Assembly: GCA_903632075.3 (NCBI GenBank) | Contig: CAHIKZ030001200.1 | Coordinates: 30,001-94,000 of the forward strand | DNA: 64,000 nucleotides | Direction of reading: 5' to 3' | From: Acanthosepion pharaonis | Lineage: Eukaryota > Mollusca > Cephalopoda > Sepiida > Sepiidae | In this document: positions 53,800 through 63,189 of the stretch, one piece after another | Layout: the number at the start of each line of letters is the position of its first letter | Position numbering within the stretch: the first letter of the stretch is position 1 | Notes under the pieces: generated by a model | What the model was told of the DNA's origin: nothing | Databases searched by the model: none | The model's input: only the letters and a program-made list of their open reading frames with translations | Made by a program: the position numbers and the translations under genes

Positions 53800-54180
53800 G
53801 GAAATTTGAGTGTGAGAAAAACTGGAGCAGGTTAGCAATGGACGTAACCCATTGCAATGGTAGCCATTTTCTTACGCTCATTGACTGTGGTCCCTCCGTT
53901 TTGCAGTATGGCGGCCACTGAGACGGCAAGACTCTGCTGGTGTCATTCGTCAGCTAGAGACAGTCTTCTACGAACGAGGCCCGCCGACCGAAATACTGAC
54001 TGACAATGACACCACGTTCACTTGCAGACAATTTAGGGAATTTGTAAACAGCTGGGGCGTGCATTTGAGGTTCCGGTGCGCTTACGTGCCGTCTGGAAAT
54101 GGCATTGTGGAACGCAACCACAGAAGCGTCAAAACCATAGCGGCCAGGAAAAATTGTTCAGTCTTGGAAGCGGTTTAATA
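53800..54180 (+). pseudogene. Integrase core
   Basis: 'AMDVTHCNGSHFLTLIDCGP' (first catalytic Asp at about 53841), 'ILTDNDTTF' (second Asp, about 53995) and 'PSGNGIVERNHRSVK' (catalytic Glu, about 54113). The spacing fits a DDE integrase. At least one frameshift at 53915. Confidence 0.85.
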
Positions 54181-54670
54181 ACGTCACCCCTAAGGACAAC
54201 CTTTCACCTTCCACGGCACCGGCTGATGTACTGCACACATACCACGTCCGGGTGAGAGGCATCGACGCGACGCCCCCGCCTGAATCACAAATAACCGAAG
54301 GGGAATACAAGGAAGGGACATTGTCTGGGTTAAGACTCCACGTGGTAAATGCACGACCAAATTTGGAACCGGAATGTGACCGAGGTGGTGAGTCAGCAGT
54401 CAGTGTGGGTCGATGGAAATGTTAGAGACCTGCGCCCTTTGTGGGCTGAAACAACTGACGAAGAAGACACGGAGGATAGTGAACAGCCAATATACATAGA
54501 GTTGGATTCAACAACAATCACTCCGATAGCGGTAGTTTGCCAATAGATCGGGACGTGTCTAATGAGAGCTCCTCTGATGAAGAAATTCAACCAATCCCCC
54601 TTCGGAGGAGCACCGGGAAAAAAAAGACCGTATCCTCACTGTCATCTGTGTGATCCGGAGATCAGGGGGG
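54180..54670 (+). pseudogene. Integrase C-terminal/3' region of Gypsy-type element
   Basis: 'TKFGTGMxTEVVSQQSVWVD'-like sequence (54356-54420) resembles the small C-terminal domain of Gypsy integrases; an acidic stretch follows ('EETTDEEDTEDSEQPIY'). A G-rich polypurine-type tract 'GGAGATCAGGGGGG' directly precedes the 3' LTR. Confidence 0.65.
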
Positions 54671-55137
54671 TGGCGGACATGAGACAGAACCTGGGACGAG
54701 CACAACTGGTCGCGACTTGCCTTGTCCCCGCCAAAAAAAAGAGCCCGTATTTGCTTAGCATGTTACCAGTTGAAATGAGGAGAGAAAAAAACACTTACCG
54801 CTCTGACGTAATCCATCCTCGGCCAGATAACATAAAAGAATGAGGGGACTGGCATCGCATTTTATCCAATAACGATGCAATGCATTATGGGACATGGACG
54901 CAATGAATTATGGGATCACAGGAAGACGCAAGGGATTATGGGTACATGAACAACTATAAAAACAAAACTTTTTTTCCAAGTCGGCGAGTTCTTCGAGGGA
55001 CGTTCACGGTTGACAGCCAGAACGGGCAGTTAGTGTGATTTGGAGACAGAACTCAGGAAGGAACGACTCAAGTTTGAAATACCAGTTGGGAGAGCTTGAA
55101 TTTACTCGCTGGTTACTGTTTTCTTCATTCGCCTTAA
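54671..55137 (+). repeat. 3' LTR of Gypsy-type retrotransposon
   Basis: About 467 bp, near-identical to the 5' LTR; TATA at 54955. The terminal CA of the 5' LTR is TA here. No clean target duplication is seen, and PLE coding sequence starts within a few bases. Confidence 0.9.
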
Positions 55138-55141
55138 ACAA

Positions 55142-56215
55142 AAATTTGGTTTACCGATGGGGAGTCCTCTCTCTGGATTCCTAGCATGCATATTTCTAGA
55201 ATTTCTTGAATCTGGACCTTTTAAAGATGTCATTCCACCTGATACACATTACTTTCGATACATCGATGACATTTTATTTATCTACCCACATAAGCATGAT
55301 TTAAACGAGATTACTGATAGATTAAATAGAATAGAACCTACTCTAGAATTTACCTTTGAACTTGAATCTAATAATTCCACCTATTTTAGACATATTACTC
55401 ATTAAAAATAAAAATAAATTAAATTCAAAGTATATCGTAAACCTACATGTAAAAATGACTCTCTCACCATGATACTAACACTAAGAGGGGTATTGTTATT
55501 GGATTCTATTTGAGGCTCTTCGCATCTGTTCATCAAAATATTTAAATGATGAATTTACATATATTGAGGATACCTTTTCAAATCTTTCGTATCCGAGACA
55601 ATTATTACAGAAGCTAAAAATAAAGCGTTGAAAATTCACTCATCAGCGCAAAATGACACCTCAAAGGCCACTACAACTAGATCAATGAAAGATACAATTT
55701 CAGCTGCCTCTGATAATTTTTCGTTTGGTCGCATCTTTTACCAAATAACCATTTGACCGAACGTATCTCTCATAATCTAAATGCATTAAAAATTAGAACT
55801 ACTATATTACCTACTAGGACTATCCGTAGTTTATTAAATAGCACCAGCAGACAACATATTACATCCGATGCTTGCATCTATCAAATATCATGCAAAAATT
55901 GTGACCTAAAATATGTGGGTGAAACAGGTAGGTCCTTAAAATCTCGTGTTTTCGAACATAAACGAGATATTCGTCTCGGTAATTTTAACAATGCTTTAGT
56001 TGTACACACAACTAAAGCAGATCATAATTTCGATTTCGATTCCGTGAAAGTATTAAAATATTTTCATAATAAAAATCTCAGGAGGATTTATAAAGCAGGT
56101 ATAATATCCATCTCACGCACGGTGAATACTAGACCTGGTTTCTTTAATATTTCCCCTTTTTTAGCGAGATTGATGCTCGACAAGCATACACATAAGAATT
56201 TTAGAACCTAATAGA
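55142..56215 (+). pseudogene. Penelope-like element: RT and GIY-YIG endonuclease
   Basis: The first frame (from 55142, ATG at 55157) has 'KFGLPMGSPLSGFLACIFLE' and 'YFRYIDDILFIYP' (catalytic YIDD at 55259-55270), RT motifs B' and C of Penelope-like elements. After a frameshifted linker (55405-55750) the frame 55753-56211 has 'CIYQISCKNC' (GIY plus CX2C), 'KYVGETGRSLKSRVFEHK' (YIG with conserved Arg and His) and 'RRIYKAGIISI'. It has lost everything N-terminal to RT motif B', exactly where the Gypsy 3' LTR ends. A stop at 55405 and shifts mean it is inactive unless these are assembly errors. Confidence 0.85.
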
Positions 56216-56519
56216 ATTCTTTTCATTTTTCTTTTCATTTCAAAATAATCACAAACTTTTAGGAATACGTTATGAAAGCGTCGCCCATGTGACGACGGCG
56301 TGACCATGTTAGACGGAAGGCTGATCATTTTAAAAATTTTCAGTTATCTGTTCTGAATAAGACTTGTGTTTTTATGTCCATCGTATTTGTCATATTGAAC
56401 TGAATTGTATTTTGATGAATATTGTCTTGAAAAAGGTTTATTAAACCGAAACGTCAGACGTCGACATTTCTTTCATTTTAACTACATTTAAGGATTTTTG
56501 TTTCTTTTTTCAAAATTTC

Positions 56520-56522
<3 letters not shown>
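56216..56522 (+). mobile_element. 3' region of the 55-kb PLE
   Basis: Non-coding 3' end with 'CGTCGCCCATGTGACGACGG', the hammerhead-like motif 56424-56470 and the tail 'AAGGATTTTTGTTTCTTTTT', ending in (TA)n at 56523. It identifies the solo terminus at 276-581 as a PLE. Confidence 0.8.
56424..56470 (+). ncRNA. Hammerhead-like motif in a coding PLE
   Basis: TTGAAAA, A, GGTTT-ATT-AAACC, GAAA, CGTC-A-GACG, TC, GACAT; the 5' partner ATTGTC pairs partly with GACAT. The core has changes at C3 and G8, as in the 374-420 copy. Confidence 0.45.

Positions 56523-56554
<32 letters not shown>
56523..56554. repeat. (TA)n between two facing PLE tails
   Basis: A plus-strand PLE ends on its left and a minus-strand family D tail begins on its right. 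Confidence 0.9.
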
Positions 56555-56559
<5 letters not shown>

Positions 56560-56720
56560 TTAACCTCAAATATATTACAAAATCACTACAAAAATAACCA
56601 TTTTGTTTCAACACTTCTGGTACCTTATCAAGTGATGGTGTTGAATGTAGAATAAAGAGTTTTAAAAGGTTCAAATCGTCCAAACACCCCTCGTAGGGGA
56701 AACGCTGTTACATAAGCTAC
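56555..56720 (-). mobile_element. PLE-like tail (family D, copy 3)
   Basis: Minus strand: 'CATTCAACACCATCACTTGA', 'GGTACCAGAAGTGTTGAAAC', then a tail to (TA)n. Upstream 'TGATTGGTCATTGTAGCTTA' (56725) may belong to the same element. Confidence 0.55.
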
Positions 56721-56729
56721 AATGACCAA

Positions 56730-57270
56730 TCAAAATACAAGTATATGAGAATTCTTCCCAATTTGTGTATCGTCTTTGAATCAAGGCACCAACACATCAT
56801 AGCAAAGGTTTGGTGTCAGAAATTGAGGCCATCATTTTCGTCCAAGGGCTTTTATATGGAGCTATTTGACTCTCTATATTAAGCCCTATTTGTTTTCCCA
56901 TATTTTTAATGTATTAATGTATTAATTCAAGAGGTAAAAAAACAGCATATCGAAGTCGTCATTGATAATGGAGGGGGCAGATTTTCAATTTGAAATTTAG
57001 TTAATTTCTTCATTTTATTTCATTTTGATAAAATAACAATATTTTCTGATTTAAATACTGAAATTGTTTGGTTTTCTCATCAATATTTATGCCAAATCTT
57101 GCAAAATCAAGGATTTTCATTGCATTTTTGTCTACAATATTTTATGCCAAAGGCTCATGATCCGTTGAAGTGTTAGATCTAATTTTTTTTATCAGTACTT
57201 AATAGGTCTATACACAACTTTCGCTACATTATTGTTTTTGATATTTAAAAAGAAAGTGAAAAATCAACCT
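56730..57270. other. AT-rich sequence, possibly PLE interior
   Basis: Upstream (minus strand) of the family D tail; no frame with recognisable motifs. Confidence 0.3.
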
Positions 57271-57276
57271 ACCCTA

Positions 57277-57358
<82 letters not shown>

Positions 57359-57360
57359 AT
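57277..57360. repeat. (TA)n microsatellite
   Basis: (TA)n 57289-57345 with imperfect edges. Confidence 0.95.
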
Positions 57361-57607
57361 AAAGTTGAAATTAAAAAATAATAATGTTTTTTATGAAAGT
57401 ATTTATTTATTTATATATATGTTTGATATTTCAGATTGACCCCAATCTTTCCTCAGAAATAACTGTTTGTTTACAAGTAGCGTTCGTCGCGAGATGCGGA
57501 CGTCACCTGATATGGAACGCCACTGTGTTCGAATATTCTTAACGTAAATCTCACTGTAATAATATTTTAGATGTTGTTTAAAAAAAATAAAATAAAAAAA
57601 AAAAAAG

Positions 57608-57648
<41 letters not shown>

Positions 57649-57690
57649 TATATTGAAAATTTCTCGATTTAACCAGTAGAAGACAATATT
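57361..57690. other. Unassigned sequence with (A)n and (TA)n
   Basis: Poly-A-like patch 57578-57607 and (TA)n 57610-57638. No gene recognised. Confidence 0.4.
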
Positions 57691-57691
57691 T

Positions 57692-57879
57692 ATGAATAAA
57701 AATGACAATAGGAAAACTGGTAATTGTTGACGCGTTTCGTCCAATGTGGACTTTATCAAAAGCAAAATACGAAAAAAAATATATATATATATATTATAGG
57801 GGCGTATTTTGCTTTGATAAATTCCATATTGGACGAAACGCGTCAGCAATTACCAGTTTTCCTATTGTCATTTTTATTC

Positions 57880-57885
<6 letters not shown>
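57692..57885. mobile_element. Palindromic PLE-like element (family B) with two hammerhead-like motifs
   Basis: Arms 57692-57773 and 57802-57884 are inverted copies ('ATGAATAAAAATGACAATAG', 'GGAAAACTGGTAATTG', 'GACGCGTTTCGTCCAA') separated by a short (TA)n centre and flanked by (TA)n on the right. No protein. Confidence 0.8.
57726..57762 (-). ncRNA. Hammerhead-like motif, family B
   Basis: Minus strand: TTGATAA (C3 and G8 changed), one extra A, perfect GTCC-ACATT-GGAC stem, GAAA, CGCG, TC. The inverted copy at 57815-57848 has lost part of the stem. Confidence 0.4.

Positions 57886-57940
<55 letters not shown>
57883..57940. repeat. (TA)n microsatellite
   Basis: Pure (TA)n, then CA. Confidence 0.95.
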
Positions 57941-57959
57941 AATACAGGCGCACACCTAA

Positions 57960-58155
57960 TCACAAAAAATAACGTAACGCCAATAAAAGACTTACTAGTG
58001 GATAAATGAATTACATCAAACTTAGTAATTTCTAAATAAAGTAATAGATTTTTTATTTATTAATGAAACTTTTTTATTACTTAAAACGTTATTTTAGTTG
58101 TGACCCATATTTGTGTAGATGATCTGTTTAATTTTAAGCAGTGTTTTATTTCTTC
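57960..58155. other. Intergenic DNA, no feature seen
   Basis: Nothing recognised. Confidence 0.4.
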
Positions 58156-58159
58156 TAAA

Positions 58160-58593
58160 GTCGAATAAAAGGTAAAGTAGAACCTCGCTTAATCGCGACG
58201 CATTTCGTTGCCGTCTGATTTAACGACATTTTAACCATGCAAAGGAGGATGCTTGATTCGTATTCTGCTGGAGAGTGCATTTTTTTTTTCTCTAATAAGA
58301 TTCCTCGAATATTCATGTCCATCTCCATGCTCATCGCCGTCATGTCCGTTTTACAGACGTCCTTGAAACGAAGACGAGATCGCTCTCGAGGCGGTGGCCA
58401 TTTCCCCGTATAGAAAAACATTCGGAATCCTCTCATCAGTAGACTGTTGCTCCCTCTTGCTATGGCGACGATTGAGTGTTCTCCGAGGGTAGGCCTGAGC
58501 AGGATTTTATGAAAGATCAGTAGTTGCCCATGCAAGACGTCAACACTTTCCACTCCAGCGATGCCGTCCAAGGGAAAGGTTGTCCAAGGAAAA

Positions 58594-58600
<7 letters not shown>
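58160..58600 (+). repeat. Repeat block ending in dispersed repeat X (copy 3)
   Basis: Begins 'AGTAGAACCTCGCTTAATCG', which resembles pogo/Tigger-type terminal repeats, then GC-richer non-coding DNA. It ends with repeat X ('AGGATTTTATGAAAGATCAG', 'CATGCAAGACGTC', 'GATGCCGTCCAAGGGAAAGG') directly before (TA)n. Copies 1 and 2 contain only the last ~100 bases. Confidence 0.5.

Positions 58601-58644
<44 letters not shown>
58595..58644. repeat. (TA)n microsatellite
   Basis: Lies between repeat X and the Tc1-like element; its last TA is the element's target. Confidence 0.95.
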
Positions 58645-58645
<1 letters not shown>

Positions 58646-58854
58646 TAGGTGTAACAGCAAAATTAGATAAGCTCTGAAACGTTGTATCTTAGAAAATGAT
58701 TAAAGATATCTTACAGGAATTTTCTGTGGATTTTATAACCTTTTTATATTGAGCAATAAGAACTTAACAGAAGAATCGTGATCAAATCAAGCATAAACGA
58801 GAATGACATGTCCATTATTAATTAAGCTAAGGATCGGTACCTCATGAAGGACTG

Positions 58855-58901
<47 letters not shown>

Positions 58902-59549
58902 CCAGGATCATTTTTCAACTTATTCAAGATGATCTTCCCCCTCTCTAGCCTTCTAACTTTCTGTCCAGGAGTAAACACGTTGCTTCACTCGTTTCACGTA
59001 CGATTTCATTTTCAAGTTTGTTTCATGCTATTTGGACTATCATAGCTTAAACTCCTCTCTCACGTGCTAAACGTCTTATGGACTGAGTTGGATCTTTTCT
59101 AATTAATCTCTTTAACTCTAAGTTGAAATGATGATCCCTCTTGTTGTTGTGACCTCACGATCCAGTTTTCCTCTATACCGTTCCTTTTTTTTTAAACTTA
59201 TTCACCGTTTTCTTGGTGGTTCTGGAATGGACTTTGAAGATGGAAGCCATAGTTTGAGTTTTTATACCATTACTGAAGGCCTGAATGATCTTTTTTTTTG
59301 ATCTCACCATTGCTCAGTTGAGAAGACAATGGCGTTAACGCAATACGATTTTTACCTGTTCTGCTTCTAGCTGAATAACTCAAAGGGTTTTTCATTGATT
59401 CTTACGATAAATGTTACAAGATGGCTAAACGTCTTCTCTGAAACCCTGGAAAACCGAAACACAATTAGTTTAGAGTTTTTTTTTTAGATATTAAATTTGG
59501 GGGGGTTTATACTGTTACACGATTTGTATAATTTTTCTGTTACACCCAG
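58645..59549 (-). mobile_element. Tc1-like non-autonomous element, copy 1, with internal (TA)n
   Basis: TIRs CTAGGTGTAACAGCAAAATT and, inverted, CTGGGTGTAACAGAAAAATT, flanked by TA. The minus strand keeps a longer transposase N-terminus than copy 2 ('GIKTQTMASIFKVHSRTTKK', 'HFNLELKRLIRKDPTQSIRR', 'LARE') followed by non-coding sequence. The catalytic domain is missing and (TA)n (58858-58898) occupies the same relative position as in copy 2 (38898-38951). 905 bp. Confidence 0.8.
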
Positions 59550-59552
59550 TAT

Positions 59553-59606
<54 letters not shown>
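59550..59606. repeat. (CA)n-(TA)n microsatellite
   Basis: (CA)n to 59589 and (TA)n to 59606. Confidence 0.95.
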
Positions 59607-59607
<1 letters not shown>

Positions 59608-59609
59608 CG

Positions 59610-60230
59610 TATATTAAAAACGATAATGCCTGTTTATTTTATGAAGAAGTCCTAATATTTTCCTTTTGTTTCCTTTTGTTGTCTGCAGGTACTTTCTCAT
59701 CTCCTTGTACACAGCGGTCATATTCAGTTTCGTTACTTGGATGATCATTGTATCACTCAGGTTTCACAATTCTTAACTGGCTAATATTTTAATTAACGAA
59801 TTTAATCTGAGGACAGATCGTATAATCAGATTGATTATTCCATGAAATTTTGCGGATTATTTTTTATGATGCTATGAATATCAATTAATTTTCTTCTAGT
59901 TAATAAAGAGAAGACAGAATTAAAGAAAGAAATTCCATTTTATAGATAAAAACATAATTAAGTGAGTAATTAAAAATTAAAAAAAAATAAGATGGCGACG
60001 AAAATTTGAGGTTGTCGCCAAAGATAAATGCGCCATTATTAGTTTGGCTCATTAAACTTTTCTTTCTGTTTGCTTTTCTGTTATCTTTGCTTCGCTAAAA
60101 TACCTGTCACCTCCATGTTTATATTGTTTACTTAACAGCTACTAACTCAAGGTCAGTATTAAATATCAATAAATATCAGCACCTTCCTCAGTATTCTTGC
60201 CTTCACGTTTTGTTTTGCTGGAAGAGTTTC
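59610..60230. other. Intergenic DNA, no feature seen
   Basis: Nothing recognised; short A-rich patch at 59967. Confidence 0.4.
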
Positions 60231-60239
60231 AATTCTTCC

Positions 60240-60360
60240 TCAAATCATTAACGGAGAGCTGAATTCCAATTTTAGTTGGGTAAGTTATGTTCACTTACCG
60301 CAAATCCCCTTGGGATAGCTATGAATCCACTTTTTCTCTACCAACTTTAATTAGTACACT
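60240..60360 (+). mobile_element. Decayed SINE fragment
   Basis: 'GGAGAGCTGAATTCCAATTT', 'TTCACTTACCGCAAAT', 'CCCCTTGGGATAGCTATGAA' and 'TCTCTACCAACTTT' follow the order of the main SINE family after box B. Confidence 0.55.
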
Positions 60361-60384
60361 CTGTATCAGTAAATCGTTAATATC

Positions 60385-60387
<3 letters not shown>

Positions 60388-60423
<36 letters not shown>
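60388..60423. repeat. (TA)n microsatellite
   Basis: Pure (TA)n. Confidence 0.95.
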
Positions 60424-60426
<3 letters not shown>

Positions 60427-60479
60427 CTAAAAAAATATTATCTAGCTTTAAATAACCTGCAAAATGTTCATAAGCTGTG

Positions 60480-61200
60480 AAACTCAACGTTGAGGTTTAA
60501 CTTCCTCTTTTCCCCCATTGTATCATCAATTACCGCCAATCATGTATGTACGTCGCACGCTATTTGCCTCTGACTATTCCTTCGATACATCTTGTGACAA
60601 TCAAATTGTCCGAGTTCCTTTTACACATAAGCTATCCCAGAAATGTCAACTGTCTCTTGATTCTAAGCAACAAATAATTTCCATTTTTCTTAAAACTTAC
60701 TTGTTTCTCACATGTTTTCTCCATGGTATTCTCAGCATCCTTCTGTAGAGCCAACTGTTGCTTCGAGTCCATTCTTCATCTGGGAGGACATTATTCAGCA
60801 TTCCTTGTCATATAAGAGGATTGGTAATACATGATAGTTCAGTAATTTTTTTTCTTTGTTTTCAAAAACATTTTCCTTTGACTTCATATTTTGATTAACT
60901 TCTGGAAGACATCTTTCTCTATTAAAATCCACCTTACGGTTCCTAATATATATGTTCCGTGTTTTATTACTGCAGTAACCATCGAGTTAATTCTTTTTAG
61001 ATCTTGATTCCGAGGTTTCTGATTCGTTTCTCATATTTTGAACTGCCTTTCTTAATGACTACCATATATTCTGTCTTCTTCCAGTTAATGAGTGTCCTTT
61101 CGTTTGTTATTTTGTCTAGTTCTTGCAGGTTTCCTTTCAAGACTAGCATCTACGCGATGTTAATAAGATTCTGACCATCGATTACCCACCAGAAACATTG
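60480..61200 (-). pseudogene. RTE-like LINE copy
   Basis: On the minus strand, from 61200 downward, it encodes 'NLQELDKI' and 'NWKKTEYMVV', the segment downstream of the RT catalytic motif. Lower down are the paralogous phrases 'GGTATTCTCAGCATCCTTCT' and 'GTCAACTGTCTCTTGATTCT' shared with 15600-16735 and 17395-18130. The catalytic box itself is not preserved. It reads straight through the site where the 16-kb copy has a solo LTR. Confidence 0.65.
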
Positions 61201-61239
61201 AAAGCGTGATGTGTAAATTCAGCTCTCTATAATTATATA

Positions 61240-61301
<62 letters not shown>

Positions 61302-61305
61302 ATGG
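61240..61305. repeat. (TA)n-(TG)n microsatellite
   Basis: (TA)n to 61274 then (TG)n to 61300. Confidence 0.95.
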
Positions 61306-61480
61306 ACACTCCCACCGTATTCGATGTATGAGGTTCAAACCGACAGCCAGATATCAGCGCACATATAATTTGATTATAATAGTGAAGGCTTTGGGCAGAA
61401 CCAACCACACTTTTTGTAGGGCCGATTACAGAGACCTGGTGTACTACGTGCCACAAGGTCCCCAAAAGACTCTTTAGCTT
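61306..61480 (-). mobile_element. SINE 3' half
   Basis: Minus strand: 'TTTTGGGGACCTTGTGGCAC', 'CACCAGGTCTCTGTAATCGG', 'AAAAAGTGTGGTTGG' and 'TATAATCAAATTATATG' match the main family 3' half at 31150-31310. Confidence 0.75.
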
Positions 61481-61900
61481 TTGAATCATTCATGCAAAAA
61501 ACAGATATAGAAGTTGATATAAATGGCGAGAATACATCCTCGCAAACAAATTTAATAAAGTACATTAACCCCGAACCTGTAGATGAATGAATTTCTAAAA
61601 ACATATATCGGATTACATCTATTCTTTCGTTGTTCTGTTATTACCGGGAAGTAAAAAACAAATCTATTTCCATACCTGATGATGTCTGTATGCACAGATG
61701 AAAGCTTGTAAAAAAAATTAAAAAAAAAGACCTTATGCAACTGGAATTTATAAACAGGGATCATAACATTCATCTACAGTTTCAGGGTTAATGTACTTTA
61801 TTAAATTTCTTTGCGAAGATGTATTCTCACCATTTATATCATTAACTTCTCTCTCTGTTTTTTTTGTATGAATGATTCATATAATGTAAATTGAACTGTA
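61481..61900. mobile_element. Palindromic element with hammerhead-like motif in its loop (family F)
   Basis: Arms of about 107 bases, 61481-61592 and 61765-61880, are inverted copies ('GAATCATTCAT', 'GCGAGAATACATC', 'AATAAAGTACATTAACCC'). The centre carries 'CCTGATGATGTCTGTATGCA' and 'CAGATGAAAGC', and a tail phrase 'AATTTATAAACAGGGATCAT' shared with 63065-63100. Confidence 0.75.
61678..61705 (+). ncRNA. Hammerhead-like motif, family F
   Basis: CTGATGA intact, short TCTGT-ATGC-ACAGA stem, then T and GAAAGC. No obvious stem I. Confidence 0.35.
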
Positions 61901-61905
61901 CCACA

Positions 61906-61908
<3 letters not shown>

Positions 61909-61945
<37 letters not shown>
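61909..61945. repeat. (TA)n microsatellite
   Basis: Pure (TA)n at the outer end of a mariner terminus. Confidence 0.95.
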
Positions 61946-61948
<3 letters not shown>

Positions 61949-62155
61949 GTGAGATGAATAAATTTTTCGTCTAAATTACGCAAAAATGATAATAACACTG
62001 GCATGTCATTTTAAAAGATATATTTACCAAAATTACGCAAAAATATCTTGGAATACTAAAAATCGACATTGGCTTCAACTACATATTCGGAATCTCCTGC
62101 AATTCTTCTGGACGGTTTAAGTTGATGAATGCTGCCATAATCCTTGACTTCATAT
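61946..62155 (-). mobile_element. mariner-like 3' terminal fragment
   Basis: 'GTGAGATGAATAAATTTTTC', 'CTAAATTACGCAAAAATGAT' and 'GATATATTTACCAAAATTAC' match the termini at 27970 and 50108. Only about 200 bases remain. Confidence 0.65.
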
Positions 62156-62259
62156 ATATTATGAAATGGCCGAAGTCCAACTATTATTTTAATATATTTC
62201 TGTTTATTCATTATTTTATAGCTACAACTATTTAAATAAATGCTCTCTCTATATATATA

Positions 62260-62415
62260 TTAGTTTACTGCTACCAGCAAGCAGAAATATTTCTTCTCCC
62301 GATGATGGCCATTTTGGCCGAAACTAGTCGTGGAATCTAAATGAAATAATAATAAAAAACGGAAGAATATTAATCTACAACCCAGTGTGTCTAAAGATTT
62401 TAATTTATTAATTTT
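62260..62415 (+). mobile_element. PLE-like terminus with hammerhead-like motif
   Basis: 62299-62330: CCGATGA (U4 changed to C), one extra T, perfect GGCC-ATTTT-GGCC stem, GAAAC, TAGTC. A tail of about 80 bases ends at (TA)n 62426. Confidence 0.5.
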
Positions 62416-62422
62416 TATTGTT

Positions 62423-62425
<3 letters not shown>

Positions 62426-62480
<55 letters not shown>
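62426..62480. repeat. (TA)n microsatellite
   Basis: Pure (TA)n of about 55 bases. Confidence 0.95.
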
Positions 62481-62482
<2 letters not shown>

Positions 62483-62483
<1 letters not shown>

Positions 62484-62573
62484 AGTGAACATTGAAGGCA
62501 GCACTTAGAGGCGACAGGTTATTTCATGCTAGACGCAATTGTCAGGCCACTTCAATGTTCACTTTTATATTTA
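62483..62573. mobile_element. Small hairpin element
   Basis: Inverted ends 'AGTGAACATTGAAGGCA' (62483) and 'GGCCACTTCAATGTTCACT' (62551-62569) around a 50-base centre. MITE-sized; no target duplication could be defined because of the adjoining TA tract. Confidence 0.6.
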
Positions 62574-62639
62574 CACACGCTCTATCTCTGATATTGATCA
62601 CTTTATCCCATAAATATAGCACACCTTAAGACTATATAT

Positions 62640-63120
62640 ATATATATATATTACTGAAACCCTTTTTAGTAGATAATCGTAATTGTGGAGACGCTTCATT
62701 TATTTATTATGCAATATATTTCTTTATTTTTCTGTACCGGCCTGAATTTTCTAGAAATATCATTAGAGAAAAATATGCTCTCTCCGGCATGATTCGATCT
62801 TGCGTTCCCCTGGGAGAAACGGTCATTAGATCTTTCTTACTTCGAAAAACTCGTCCACGGAGTGTGTCGATGGTCGAATAAAGTCTGAATAATGTCTTTC
62901 CAAACTTGAAGACGAAATAATTCTTTGTAGACCGAAAGATGTTTTTTTAAGAATGTGCTATTTATTGACGGTTGTACAAAGTTTTAGCTTTAAAGGAAAA
63001 AATTACAGCCTGATGATGGAGACATGTGTCTTCGAAAGTACTTGCTTAACTTAAAAAAATATACACTAGAAACATCTGTTTTATAAATGAGGATCATATC
63101 ATTCAATGGATTAACACTAT
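62640..63120 (+). mobile_element. PLE-like terminus preceding a PLE reading frame
   Basis: Contains the hammerhead-like motif 63010-63041 and a tail related to 61678-61790 ('TTTATAAATGAGGATCAT'). It lies just upstream of PLE coding sequence in the same orientation, the position expected of a 5' terminal repeat or of the 3' end of a previous copy. Confidence 0.5.
63010..63041 (+). ncRNA. Hammerhead-like motif with intact CTGATGA and GAAA
   Basis: CTGATGA (63010-63016), extra T, 7-bp stem GGAGACA/TGTCTTC with one G-U, then GAAA (63034-63037). The conserved core is complete, but no GTC cleavage triplet or stem I partner is evident downstream. Confidence 0.4.
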
Positions 63121-63189
63121 TTTAATGTATACATCATGTTCTACTATCGAAGTGATTTCGCCATTAATCGCATTAATATTGCTGATTGA

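Noticed and set aside
51060..54550. Possible endogenous retrovirus with envelope gene
   Set aside because: After the integrase only a short C-terminal domain and acidic stretch occur before the 3' LTR; no envelope-like frame with signal peptide or membrane segment. A Gypsy-type retrotransposon explains the content.
58160..58200. pogo/Tigger-like element
   Set aside because: Only one terminal-repeat-like stretch was seen, without a matching inverted end or transposase; kept as a remark only.
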